DNA of 64,000 nt, from NCBI GenBank assembly GCA_018825665.1, contig JAHJEG010000037.1, forward strand, positions 1 to 64,000. The letters are read 5' to 3'. The first letter of the stretch is position 1; each line of letters begins with the position of its first letter. Below, one piece after another: positions 16,168 through 24,626 of this stretch. This DNA comes from a bacterium. GTDB lineage: Bacteria; Campylobacterota; Campylobacteria; Campylobacterales; Sulfurimonadaceae. Position numbers and translations under genes: made by a program. A model generated the notes under the pieces. It did not search any database. It had not been told where the DNA came from and worked only from the letters and a program-made list of their open reading frames with translations.

Positions 16168-16359
16168 TTAGTTGATCATAGCCTTAACATTTGCTTCATC
16201 TACTTTAGCAATTATCTTAGGTGTGTTTTGCTTACGACGCGTGCCCGCATCTTGCTTAGTCAGAATATGGCTTCTAAACGCAGTTCCACGTTTGATAGTA
16301 CCATTTTTCTTAACCTTAAAACGCTTAACAGCGCCTTTTACCGATTTCATTTTTGGCAT
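16168..16359 (-). CDS. rpmI: 50S ribosomal protein L35
   Basis: The 63-residue small basic protein begins [16 protein letters not shown], with the family-typical TKRKR-like tail region. The ORF track starts at 16386, but the family start and an AAGGAGC ribosome site 7 nt upstream put the start at 16359. It is transcribed with rplT from a -10 box TATAAT at 16401-16406 that sits back to back with the promoter of the divergent small gene at 16442. Confidence 0.97.
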   Translation of the reverse strand: MPKMKSVKGAVKRFKVKKNGTIKRGTAFRSHILTKQDAGTRRKQNTPKIIAKVDEANVKAMIN

Positions 16360-16400
16360 CGATTGCTCCTTTTGTAAAATTCTCATAACTTGAGAGCGGG

Positions 16401-16406
16401 ATTATA
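16401..16406 (-). promoter_or_regulatory. -10 box of rpmI-rplT
   Basis: TATAAT on the minus strand, about 42 nt upstream of the rpmI start. No clear -35 box; the upstream T-rich stretch is typical of this phylum. Confidence 0.55.
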
Positions 16407-16427
16407 CCCAAATAATTATAAAAATTT

Positions 16428-16435
16428 GCTACAAT
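16428..16435 (+). promoter_or_regulatory. Extended -10 promoter abutting the start of the 16442 gene
   Basis: TGCTACAAT, with the TACAAT hexamer ending exactly 6 nt before the ATG at 16442, predicts a leaderless mRNA. Confidence 0.55.
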
Positions 16436-16441
16436 TAGAGT

Positions 16442-16669
16442 ATGAACTCAATAAAACATATACAAAACGCACTCAAAGAACTAGATGACGAAGTACAAAA
16501 AATCCTTCTGGATTGGAGTATTCCTTTAAATGAAAAAGACAATCTTATGCTTCCTATCTTGCAGCAAAAAAGAGTTTTAAGCCAAACTCTTGAAGATTTG
16601 ACCTATCTAAAAGAAAATCCACCCTCCCCGAATCAACCATGCGGGATTTCTAAATACAGAGAAGACTAA
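16442..16669 (+). CDS. Small uncharacterised acidic protein
   Basis: A 75-residue protein I cannot assign. The first 60 residues look like two amphipathic helices (KHIQNALKELDDEVQKILLDW, then ILQQKRVLSQTLEDLTYLK) and the tail is Pro-rich with a PCGISKYRED end. There is no signal peptide or membrane segment. A well-formed promoter abuts its ATG and a strong terminator follows its stop, so it appears to be a real single-gene unit. It sits between the ribosomal protein operon and the type II secretion operon; nothing ties it to either. Confidence 0.6.
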   Translation: MNSIKHIQNALKELDDEVQKILLDWSIPLNEKDNLMLPILQQKRVLSQTLEDLTYLKENPPSPNQPCGISKYRED

Positions 16670-16687
16670 GTAGCATTTATGCTACTT
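16668..16687. terminator. Bidirectional terminator between small gene and gspJ
   Basis: An 8-bp stem AAGTAGCA/TGCTACTT with a four-base loop, followed by T residues on the plus strand. It lies between two convergent genes and overlaps both stop regions. Confidence 0.65.
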
Positions 16688-17203
16688 TTCATTGAGCACC
16701 TTGACCTTAAACAAAACATCCTCTTCATCCTTGAAATCAATATGGATCAGATAAAGCTCTTTGTTCTCGTTGGAAGATTTATACACCCTAAAACTCTCCA
16801 CATCTCCAAGATAATCAACAACCGCTTCAGTGTCTCGGCTTAAGGGGTATTCCTTAAACTCTTTGGATGACTCGAGTCTGTAAAGTTTGGATTCTTTTAC
16901 GATGTATGCGAGATAGGGGTTGTATCGTTTATGGATAGAATTTGTACTTTGAAAAAACACGACATCCTCTTTTTTACCTTGGTTCATCGATTTTACGGAG
17001 TTGGCTAGAGCAAGTGAAAAATCTAAAAAAATCACCCGTTTTTTTATCTGCTGCGTTTGAATCTTCCTAAGCTCATCTTTATACACCGCATTTGATTTAT
17101 TAAGCTGTGCATACCCCTCATACAAAAATATCATCATTATGGAGAGTATGCTTATCGATATAAGCAGTTCAAGCAAGGTAAACCCTCTTTTAGCTCTCAT
17201 CAT
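16682..17203 (-). CDS. gspJ: Type II secretion minor pseudopilin, GspJ-like
   Basis: A 173-residue pseudopilin. The type III prepilin signal is KRG followed by FTLLELLIS, with Glu at +5 of the mature protein and one N-terminal helix. The rest is a globular domain without a calcium-binding signature that I can recognise. Its place as the last gene, after the gspI-like gene with a four-base overlap, and its length fit GspJ, which forms the pseudopilus tip with GspI and GspK. Prepilin peptidase (GspO) is not in the window. Confidence 0.75.
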   Translation of the reverse strand: MMRAKRGFTLLELLISISILSIMMIFLYEGYAQLNKSNAVYKDELRKIQTQQIKKRVIFLDFSLALANSVKSMNQGKKEDVVFFQSTNSIHKRYNPYLAYIVKESKLYRLESSKEFKEYPLSRDTEAVVDYLGDVESFRVYKSSNENKELYLIHIDFKDEEDVLFKVKVLNEK

Positions 17204-17652
17204 TGGAATCTCAGTCTCATAAGACCCGAAGTGGAGTCTCCTGTTTTTAAAACAGTCTTGCCCACTTCAAAGATAAGATTCGAATCAGAAGCCGACATAT
17301 CCCCTTCTGATAAATCGGCATCGCTTTGTTCAAATTCTCTTAAATCTATTGTGTTTAATTCTTGATACACAAGTTCTACTTTTATGTTTTTAAGCTCTCT
17401 TCTGAGTTCATCCTCAACCTTGAAGTCACTGACAAGTTCATCCATATCCACACTCTTTTTCTCAAATCCGTATTCTGCATTTGAGATAAAAAACGAAGTA
17501 TACTGATTCATTTTGAGCTGTTTTTTCAAGCCGGAAAAGATATGGGTACTGTTTCCCTGCATCTCTAAAAGAGCAAGGATTACCACAGATATTATCACGA
17601 CCGATATCATTACCTCAATCAGAGTGAAAGCATCTCTGGATTTTTTAGTCAT
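17200..17652 (-). CDS. gspI: Type II secretion minor pseudopilin, GspI-like
   Basis: A 150-residue pseudopilin with prepilin cleavage site RDA/FTLIEVMISVVIISVVIL, Glu at +5, and a short globular domain rich in acidic residues. Position directly after gspE and before the gspJ-like gene supports GspI. It overlaps gspE by eight bases. GspI would bind GspJ and GspK at the tip of the pseudopilus in the periplasm. Confidence 0.75.
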   Translation of the reverse strand: MTKKSRDAFTLIEVMISVVIISVVILALLEMQGNSTHIFSGLKKQLKMNQYTSFFISNAEYGFEKKSVDMDELVSDFKVEDELRRELKNIKVELVYQELNTIDLREFEQSDADLSEGDMSASDSNLIFEVGKTVLKTGDSTSGLMRLRFQ

Positions 17653-19162
17653 TCCCTAGACCGATACGAATAGCTTCATCCAATGATGTTTCGCCATTGA
17701 GCAGCATGATTAGAAGTTGCGTGGAGATTGTTTTGAGTCCGTCTTTTTCAAGTTCTGTTTTTATAGAATGCTCATCCGTCGTGGTTTTTAGCAGATCCCT
17801 GACCTTGTCATTCATAACCAAAAGCTCCCCTATGGAACGGCGACCGGCATAACCGCTGTAATTACAGGCCTTGCATCCGCATGATTTATAGATTTTGGCA
17901 TCTTTTGGTATCTTGTAGTCGTCCGCGTATTCCTGAGCGACCGCATCTTCTTCTTTACACTTGTCACACAAAATACGCACAAGTCTTTGGGCCAAAATTC
18001 CCAAGAGCGAGGAGGAGATTAAAAACGGTTCTATTTTCATATCGGCAAGTCTTGAGATTGTAGCCGCTGCCGAGTTTGTGTGCAGGGTTGAGAACACAAG
18101 GTGTCCCGTGAGCGCTGCACGAACAGCTATCGCCGCCGTTTCTTCATCACGAATCTCCCCAATCATAATGACATCTGGATCTTGTCGTAAAATAGAGCGA
18201 AGTGCTGCCGCAAAGGTAAGCCCCACTTTTTCGTTTACCTGAATCTGGGAGATATTATCTGACTTATACTCCACTGGGTCTTCCACTGTCAAGAGATTGA
18301 TATTCGGCTGTTCCACCTCACGTAAAAATGAGTGAAGAGATGTGGTTTTACCGCTGCCCGTCGGTCCTGTCACAAGGATGATACCGTGTGATGCACGCAA
18401 AAGCCTTTTAACATCTCCGATAAGTTCGTTGTTGAATCCTAGTTCTGAGATTTGAGGTATCTGGGAACTTTGCATCAAAAGCCTCATAACCACTCTCTCG
18501 CCATAAAAGGTTGGAAGAACCGAAACACGGATATCCAGGGTCTCGCCCGCTATTTTTATCTGTGTTCGCCCATCTTGGGGGATTCTCTTTTCTGAAATAT
18601 CAAGATTGGAAATAACCTTGATACGGCTTACTATAAGATTCACCACTTTTTTTTCAAGGTCTGCATTTTTTATCAGCATACCGTCAATTCTGAACCTTAC
18701 TTCACCGCGCTTTTCCTGAACTTCGATATGAATATCCGAAGCCCGTTTTTTCACGGCCTGATAAAAAAGAGCATTAACAAATTTTATTATCGGAGCAGAT
18801 TCTTCGGATGTCAAGATATCTGATGATGTTCTTAAAAAATCTGTTAAAGAGAGCTCCTCTTCACTTTGCGTCTCAGTTGAGTCTTCTTGCATAGTTTCTA
18901 TGGCTTTGTCTGTTCGAAGCTCCAAAAAACGGTTGTACAGTCTGTCGTAAGAGTCCTCGTCGAGCATATGAAGCGGATATCTGGTATCTAGTTTTGTGTA
19001 AAAGTTACTCGCCTCTACCAGATATCTCTCACACATAAAAGCGCTCACTTGACCCTCTAGTTCACTAAAGAGAAGATAGTTTTTGACGCTGAGCTCGGTT
19101 ACAACATCAGAGGGTTCAAAAACTTCAAGTTTCAGATTATGGAGCGGTTCGAGGCTAAGCAT
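17645..19162 (-). CDS. gspE: Type II secretion ATPase GspE
   Basis: The 505-residue cytoplasmic hexameric ATPase powers pseudopilus growth. Walker A is GPTGSGKTTSLHS. The Asp box (VEDPVEY), Walker B (DPDVIMIGEIRDEETA) and His box (STLHTNSAA) follow in order. A zinc-binding C4 element is present as CDKC and CGCKAC in the C-terminal domain, as in many GspE and PilB proteins. The N-terminal region (about 1-150) is shorter than in Gammaproteobacterial GspE but should still bind GspL. The start overlaps the gspD stop. Confidence 0.93.
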   Translation of the reverse strand: MLSLEPLHNLKLEVFEPSDVVTELSVKNYLLFSELEGQVSAFMCERYLVEASNFYTKLDTRYPLHMLDEDSYDRLYNRFLELRTDKAIETMQEDSTETQSEEELSLTDFLRTSSDILTSEESAPIIKFVNALFYQAVKKRASDIHIEVQEKRGEVRFRIDGMLIKNADLEKKVVNLIVSRIKVISNLDISEKRIPQDGRTQIKIAGETLDIRVSVLPTFYGERVVMRLLMQSSQIPQISELGFNNELIGDVKRLLRASHGIILVTGPTGSGKTTSLHSFLREVEQPNINLLTVEDPVEYKSDNISQIQVNEKVGLTFAAALRSILRQDPDVIMIGEIRDEETAAIAVRAALTGHLVFSTLHTNSAAATISRLADMKIEPFLISSSLLGILAQRLVRILCDKCKEEDAVAQEYADDYKIPKDAKIYKSCGCKACNYSGYAGRRSIGELLVMNDKVRDLLKTTTDEHSIKTELEKDGLKTISTQLLIMLLNGETSLDEAIRIGLGND

Positions 19163-21069
19163 CAGTATTCCTCTCCTGAACTTTTCACATTGAAAATATT
19201 ATCGCGATTTGGTTCTTGTTTTTGCGCTCCTTCTTGCGATGAAGAACCCTTGATATTTGCATTTTCTTCTATCCTTTCAAACACTTTTTGATTGTATTCG
19301 TTTTGAAGCTGCGTCAATACACCCAAATCTTTTTGCAATAAAGAGAGTTTTTCACTTTTGTCTACCACATAAGGCGTTAAAATAACCACCAGATTATCCT
19401 CTTCATTTTTTATGGAAGTAGAGGAAAAGAGCCATTCGCCAAGCCATGGAATGTCCCCTAAAAACGGGATTTTGCTTTTTGCTTTTATATCGTAAATCTT
19501 AACAAGACCTCCGATGATTATACTCTCGCCATGGCGCAGGATTGCTTGGGTTTTCACCTCTTGTTTTGAAGTAACGGGCTGACCTGTCGCATTATTGCTT
19601 CCGTCATCCGTAACATTTTCCAAGATAGTTTCCACATCCAGAGTCACCTTGTCCGTGGAAGAGACGCGGGGTTTTATTTTGAGCGTTAAACCTACATCTT
19701 CTCTTTTATAGCTGTTTGTGACTCCCGGAACCGTACCTGCAGATACCGACCCCGTGGATACGGAGATAGTTTTACCCACATATATGGAGGATTCTTTGTT
19801 ATTGACACAAAGGATTGACGGGTTTGAGATAGATTTGCTCGCACCGTTCGTCTGCAAAAAGTCCAGTGTGGCTCCAAGAGCAAATCCCGTTTTTGCAACA
19901 GAACCGATATCTCCCAAATATTCTAATACGCTGGCTGAAGCCGTCGCGGTTAAGGCATTGTCCCCAAAGTTTGCACTCATGGCATACAAGCCGGAAGAGG
20001 AGACGTCACCCGCCGCAAATCCATATTTGATACCCAGATTTTCAGCATCATTTTTATTTATCTCTACGATTCTTGCCTGAACATACACCTGATATTTTTC
20101 TTTGTCAAGTTCGTCAAGTATAAGCTTTATCCCTTTGATTACCACAGGCTCACCTATAGCGATTATCGCATTGATCTCTTCACTCGCGGAGACGTTCGGC
20201 TTCATTGCAGGGTCTGCAAAAGTCTGCTTTGAGATGATTTCCGTCAAACTTGCAAGCACCCCTTTTGCATCGGAGTTTTTAAGATGGAATATCTCTACCC
20301 CCTGGCTTATATGTGATTCTACATCCAGTTTTTTTACAAGATCCTGTATTTTTGCGACATTTGCGGCATTCCCGACAACGATAAGTCCGTTCACATTGTC
20401 ATCGAGAATGATTTTGACTGTCTGTGAAGCCACCTTGTCGTTAAAAAGTGATTTTGTGATATCAACCAGACGTATTTGCAGTTTTTTTGCCTCAGCGTTT
20501 ACGATTGGGATCACTTTTACTATCATCTGATTATTTGTGTCTATATCTTTTATAACTTTTTTTATTGTCTCAATATTGCTTGGATAGTCTGTGATTAAAA
20601 GGATATTGCTCTCTTTCATCGTCATAAGCTTTGCGGTTTTGGAGATCAGATATCTTATTTTAGCCGCAACCACGTCTACGTTTTCACCCTTTATCTCTAT
20701 AGACTGCGTAACCATCAAAGAGCCGCTGAGCTTTTGCCCGGGCTTGACCACTTCGGCATTGTTTTTGGCAGCGTCCGTAGAGCGGACAACCTCAAAAATA
20801 GAGCCTTGGCGCATAATGGTAAACCCTTTGGACTCCAAGACGGAGATAAGGATCCCCATAAGCTCATCATCATAGACGGGTGCCGTACTGACGAAGTCTA
20901 CCGTACCCGATATTTTGTGATTTATCAAAATATTTTTATTCGTAATCTTAGATATCAGCTTGATAAAGTCATCTATCTCCAAGTTTGAAAAATTCACATT
21001 CACCTGCTCCCTTGCAGACAAAACCAAAACTAAACTCAGCGTTAAAAATACTATTCTAATTAATCTCAT
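19162..21069 (-). CDS. gspD: Type II secretion secretin GspD
   Basis: A 635-residue outer-membrane channel subunit. A signal peptide (residues 1-19, cleaving after LSA) is followed by the N0 domain (VNVNFSNLEIDDFIKLIS), three N1-N3-type repeats (VKVIPIVNAEAKKL and EIFHLKNSDAKGVLASL are recognisable), and the C-terminal secretin beta-domain with DVGLTLKIKPRVSS and IPFLGDIPWLGEWLF. The tail has a short Gln/Ser-rich extension. No pilotin (GspS) gene or lipobox is visible, so targeting may be independent. It overlaps gspC by 14 bases. Confidence 0.93.
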   Translation of the reverse strand: MRLIRIVFLTLSLVLVLSAREQVNVNFSNLEIDDFIKLISKITNKNILINHKISGTVDFVSTAPVYDDELMGILISVLESKGFTIMRQGSIFEVVRSTDAAKNNAEVVKPGQKLSGSLMVTQSIEIKGENVDVVAAKIRYLISKTAKLMTMKESNILLITDYPSNIETIKKVIKDIDTNNQMIVKVIPIVNAEAKKLQIRLVDITKSLFNDKVASQTVKIILDDNVNGLIVVGNAANVAKIQDLVKKLDVESHISQGVEIFHLKNSDAKGVLASLTEIISKQTFADPAMKPNVSASEEINAIIAIGEPVVIKGIKLILDELDKEKYQVYVQARIVEINKNDAENLGIKYGFAAGDVSSSGLYAMSANFGDNALTATASASVLEYLGDIGSVAKTGFALGATLDFLQTNGASKSISNPSILCVNNKESSIYVGKTISVSTGSVSAGTVPGVTNSYKREDVGLTLKIKPRVSSTDKVTLDVETILENVTDDGSNNATGQPVTSKQEVKTQAILRHGESIIIGGLVKIYDIKAKSKIPFLGDIPWLGEWLFSSTSIKNEEDNLVVILTPYVVDKSEKLSLLQKDLGVLTQLQNEYNQKVFERIEENANIKGSSSQEGAQKQEPNRDNIFNVKSSGEEY

Positions 21070-21868
21070 ATACTAACTCCATCTCTTGATTATTTCTCAT
21101 TATCACTATCTCTACCGCATCCAATTTGTTGATATTGTTATAGATCTCTATTGCATCTCTGTAGGATTTCAAAGTCACGTTATTCGCCTTTATGATAATA
21201 TCTCCTTTTTTAAGCCCCAGAGTCTCAAACTTGGAACCTGCCGATATTTTTGTTACCTTGAAACCTTTGATTACATTGCCTTCTTTTATCTCATGTATAG
21301 AAATATCTTTCCAAATATCGTTTGGATTTTTTGCATAAAAGGAGATGTCGTTTCGCGATACTCCTATGGGCTCATCATAATTGACCTGTTTTGGCACTTT
21401 TGTAATCGAAGAGGCTGTTTTGAGCTCTTCAAGTTCCAGCACATAGTCTTTTCCCCCTTTTTCAAATATGGCGCTGTATCCGGTGATAGACTTCAGGGTA
21501 AACCCCTGGTAGACCTCTTTAACGGCTATGATAGAAGTATCTTTGGGTTTTGATTTCATAGCTACGATCACATAACCCCTCTCTTTCGTTCCGTAGAGCC
21601 CTTTTAAGACCATATTTGTTATGCTGATACCCGAATTCGTATCCTGCTTGTCCTGTGGATTCTCTGCACTCTTGGCATCGTTTATCATATTTTTGAAATC
21701 GACTCTTTGGTATTTGGGCTGAAAATTACTCTCTATATTGAGTTCAACGCCCTCGCTGGGAAAATACCACCATACGCCCAAAGAGACAGTTTTGGCAAGA
21801 GCCAGCAAAATCAGTAGCTTTACAAATATTTTCATAAAAACGGAGTTAGAAATTTTTGTCATAAACAT
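21056..21868 (-). CDS. gspC: Type II secretion inner-membrane protein GspC-like with PDZ domain
   Basis: A 270-residue bitopic inner-membrane protein. There is one N-terminal helix (about 13-35), a homology-region domain (about 75-155) that in GspC contacts the N0 domain of GspD, and a C-terminal PDZ domain (about 190-270) with KVTKISAGSKFETLGLKKGDIIIKAN-like core motifs. An alternative ATG two codons later (21862) has better ribosome-site spacing. Operon position directly before gspD is the standard place for gspC. Confidence 0.8.
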   Translation of the reverse strand: MFMTKISNSVFMKIFVKLLILLALAKTVSLGVWWYFPSEGVELNIESNFQPKYQRVDFKNMINDAKSAENPQDKQDTNSGISITNMVLKGLYGTKERGYVIVAMKSKPKDTSIIAVKEVYQGFTLKSITGYSAIFEKGGKDYVLELEELKTASSITKVPKQVNYDEPIGVSRNDISFYAKNPNDIWKDISIHEIKEGNVIKGFKVTKISAGSKFETLGLKKGDIIIKANNVTLKSYRDAIEIYNNINKLDAVEIVIMRNNQEMELVYEIN

Positions 21869-22379
21869 ACTCCCCGTTTTCAGATTTTTTCAGATTTCTC
21901 AGTGTGCTCTGATAATTTCTCAGCATTAATGCAGAGGGTTTGAGCACCAGACGAACAGCCTTTTGCATAATATCAAAAGAAACTGCCGCTTCGCCGAATT
22001 CTCCAAGAGCCTGGGCATTTACATGCAGAGGGTCGAGTACCGAATGAACGATTTTGGCATTTTGGATTTTCAAGGGTACAAATGCTCCGGCTGCACTTGA
22101 GAGCTTTATATCCTGAAACTCCGCCGAGTTGTAGAGCCCGAATATCCCGATATCGATCTCTGCAATATTTGCGCTCTCTATAGACTTCGCAGAGATACTC
22201 GCATGCTCGATTTTTAGTGTCAGACCCTTATCCGTAAGGGATTCGCGACTGATAACTACCCCAAAAGGTTTTATCTGCTCTTCCAAAAAGTAATACACGC
22301 TCAGCTTGGGGGTAAAATACATAAGAGCCAGTAAAAAGAAAAACAGATAGGCAAAAAATACAAAAATTCTTCTTACCAT
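21846..22379 (-). CDS. Type II secretion GspN-like protein
   Basis: A 177-residue protein with one N-terminal membrane helix and a periplasmic part rich in beta-structure. The operon slot between the gspM-like and gspC genes suggests GspN, an accessory component of unknown role that many systems lack. Sequence conservation in GspN is low and I base the call on topology and position. It overlaps neighbours on both sides. Confidence 0.55.
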   Translation of the reverse strand: MVRRIFVFFAYLFFFLLALMYFTPKLSVYYFLEEQIKPFGVVISRESLTDKGLTLKIEHASISAKSIESANIAEIDIGIFGLYNSAEFQDIKLSSAAGAFVPLKIQNAKIVHSVLDPLHVNAQALGEFGEAAVSFDIMQKAVRLVLKPSALMLRNYQSTLRNLKKSENGEYVYDKNF

Positions 22380-22780
22380 TTTATCTCCATATAAAAGCTT
22401 GTCTTCGTGTCACTGAGCTTTTTTATCTTAAAAGACGTGATGTTGTACGCTCCGTTTAAAAGCTTCGACATCAAGATATTCAGAGACTTCGCATCCATAC
22501 TCTCAGAACTGATGGTAATACCCGAGTTCTTCACTTTTTGCTCAATCTTTGCAGATTGCAGCGATGTATGTTTCAAGACAGCCTGTATTGCATTGCTGGT
22601 TTTTTTGCTCTGGTCATATACATTTTTCAGGCCGTTTAACTCCGTAGATACTTTCAGAGTCTCTTTGTAGAGCTCTTTTGCTTCGATTAAATCTGCTTTT
22701 GAGCCGTTGAGTTTAAACACAAGAAAACCTAGGATTATCAGCAGAAGAACACCTATATAGAGTGGATTTATACGATTCAT
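22373..22780 (-). CDS. Type II secretion GspM-like protein
   Basis: A 135-residue bitopic protein. One N-terminal helix (about 9-23) is followed by a helical linker and a small alpha/beta domain, the topology of GspM, which pairs with GspL in the inner-membrane platform. Its start overlaps the gspL-like stop. The name rests on topology, size and position rather than on clear sequence similarity. Confidence 0.6.
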   Translation of the reverse strand: MNRINPLYIGVLLLIILGFLVFKLNGSKADLIEAKELYKETLKVSTELNGLKNVYDQSKKTSNAIQAVLKHTSLQSAKIEQKVKNSGITISSESMDAKSLNILMSKLLNGAYNITSFKIKKLSDTKTSFYMEIKW

Positions 22781-23724
22781 ATCACAATCTCCACATGCCA
22801 GGTCTGGTCATTGAAAGAGGATTTATATTTGATATTTTGTGCTTTGAGCTCCCTGAGTATTCCGGTCTCTTTCCCCTGGGCAACCCCTTCAAATTCGACG
22901 ACCAGCGTATCATTCTTAAGACTCATAAGTGAGATTTTTTCTGTATCTTTGAGTTTTAGTGTCAAAAAGCAGGAGATATGCGCTCTGAGTGCTGTCTGTT
23001 TTTCATGGATCGTCTGGTATTTTTTTAGCATCGATTCGTTTTGCATCATTGTTGATTTGAGATTGTATTTTGCAAAAAGCGCATCTTTTGACTCCAGGAT
23101 ACCCTCCGATTTCTGCTTGGTTATAAAATATTCCGTCCCCACAAGCAGGGAAATAATCAGCAAAACCGTTGCTATTTTATAAATGATCGTATTATCTACG
23201 ATATGCGCATACTGCTGAAGTGCCACCGTATTTTTTGAAAGGGATATCTGTGAGATATCCAAATCCGCGGCATCTTTTATCCAGTCTGAAGGGACCAAGA
23301 CCAAAAGCCCCTCTTTGAGATACAGGCTCTGTTGCTCATTGATACGCACCGCACCCTTTATATCGGCAAGTTCACTCTGGGCAAAATACACGTTTGCCAC
23401 GTTGGATGGGGCAATCCCTTTTTTTGCCATAGTGTCAAGTATACGTTTGTCTTCATAGGCAAAAACAAAGAACGTATCTTCGCTTTTATAGGCGGCATAA
23501 CTGTAGTGCCCCTCAGGCAGAGTATCTTCAAATATGGAGGGGAGAAGCTTTTTTACCTGTCGGACGTATTTTACGGGAAGAGAAAGCTTTTTTACCCAGT
23601 AAAGAGACGGGGACAATATCACATTTACCTTGTTTTTTGTATCGCCCGCTTCATCCAGGGCAATGTTTGGAGATTGCGGGTCCAGAAAAACAGTAGTTAA
23701 TTTTTTGTTAAATATCGTAAACAA
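22777..23724 (-). CDS. Type II secretion GspL-like protein
   Basis: A 315-residue protein with a cytoplasmic actin-like N-terminal domain (about 1-165), one membrane helix (about 170-190, YKIATVLLIISLLVG), and a periplasmic ferredoxin-like domain. This is the GspL/PilM-PilN plan. GspL recruits the GspE ATPase to the membrane. The protein is shorter than Gammaproteobacterial GspL (about 400 residues), so the cytoplasmic domain is reduced. It overlaps gspK by 17 bases and gspM by four. Confidence 0.65.
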   Translation of the reverse strand: MFTIFNKKLTTVFLDPQSPNIALDEAGDTKNKVNVILSPSLYWVKKLSLPVKYVRQVKKLLPSIFEDTLPEGHYSYAAYKSEDTFFVFAYEDKRILDTMAKKGIAPSNVANVYFAQSELADIKGAVRINEQQSLYLKEGLLVLVPSDWIKDAADLDISQISLSKNTVALQQYAHIVDNTIIYKIATVLLIISLLVGTEYFITKQKSEGILESKDALFAKYNLKSTMMQNESMLKKYQTIHEKQTALRAHISCFLTLKLKDTEKISLMSLKNDTLVVEFEGVAQGKETGILRELKAQNIKYKSSFNDQTWHVEIVI

Positions 23725-24622
23725 AGTTCGATCCCTTTTTTGTTTTCATATCGTATTCGAATCCTATTTTTGCACTTTTTTCATCCTGGACAATCTCTAC
23801 AGTCACGTCCAAAAAGCGTTCATCAAATTTGGGATTAAATCTAAGCAATTGCTCTTTTTCCTCATCGCTCAGCCCTATATCCTCAATCGTTTTATAGATT
23901 CCAGAACCGGCGCCCATACTCAGTTCCAAGGCTCTTGCACTGTCACATCCGAGTATCATCTCCCAGACCTCGGCCGTTGCATAGTTCACATCGATTCCGA
24001 GATTTCTGTCACTACTGTAATAAAATAAATTATCATAGTTTATATTTTTAACACTTTTATCATGATAAATTTTCATATAAGAATCGATTATCTCCTCCAT
24101 ATGTCTCCTGGATGCTATGTAATCTCTAAAAAGATAGGGTTTTTCATTAAAGATGTCGCTTCTGTAGCCGTCTTGCCTTACCTTGCCCATACTGTCAAGC
24201 AGCAAATCCACAAAGCTGATATTGACCATATTCCTGTTCAAATACTGCTCCAGGGCAAACTTTCTGCTCTCGTTCACCGTAGCGTTTGCATCCGTAAGAG
24301 AGTTTATATTAAACCTGGACCTTGCGCTCTTTAGCCCAACCATAACCTTAACTCCCGAATATTCGGGGAGCATAAGGGGAAACTGGTTCAAAAATTCGTA
24401 AAAAGCTTCGCTTGAGTCTATGGCATCAAGCTCCTTGGATGTTCTCAAAAGAGTTAAGACATCATCTAAGAGCGTGCTCGTCTGAAGTAAAAAGCTTTCA
24501 TTTTCCACATGCCCGGATGCCTCTTTTACCTGTTTGAGGCCAAGGCCTATGGCAAGAGTGATGGCAATGATAAATAAGACTGTGATAAGCAATGCAATCG
24601 CATCTCTTTTGTTTTTTAACAC
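23708..24622 (-). CDS. gspK: Type II secretion minor pseudopilin GspK-like
   Basis: A 304-residue large pseudopilin. The N-terminus KNKRDA/IALLITVLFIIAITLAIGLG has the prepilin-like hydrophobic helix but no Glu at +5, the known peculiarity of GspK. The large helical domain of GspK caps the pseudopilus tip. One exact copy of the GGCATGTGGAA word lies at 24503 in reverse orientation. Confidence 0.75.
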   Translation of the reverse strand: MLKNKRDAIALLITVLFIIAITLAIGLGLKQVKEASGHVENESFLLQTSTLLDDVLTLLRTSKELDAIDSSEAFYEFLNQFPLMLPEYSGVKVMVGLKSARSRFNINSLTDANATVNESRKFALEQYLNRNMVNISFVDLLLDSMGKVRQDGYRSDIFNEKPYLFRDYIASRRHMEEIIDSYMKIYHDKSVKNINYDNLFYYSSDRNLGIDVNYATAEVWEMILGCDSARALELSMGAGSGIYKTIEDIGLSDEEKEQLLRFNPKFDERFLDVTVEIVQDEKSAKIGFEYDMKTKKGSNFVYDI

Positions 24623-24626
24623 TTTT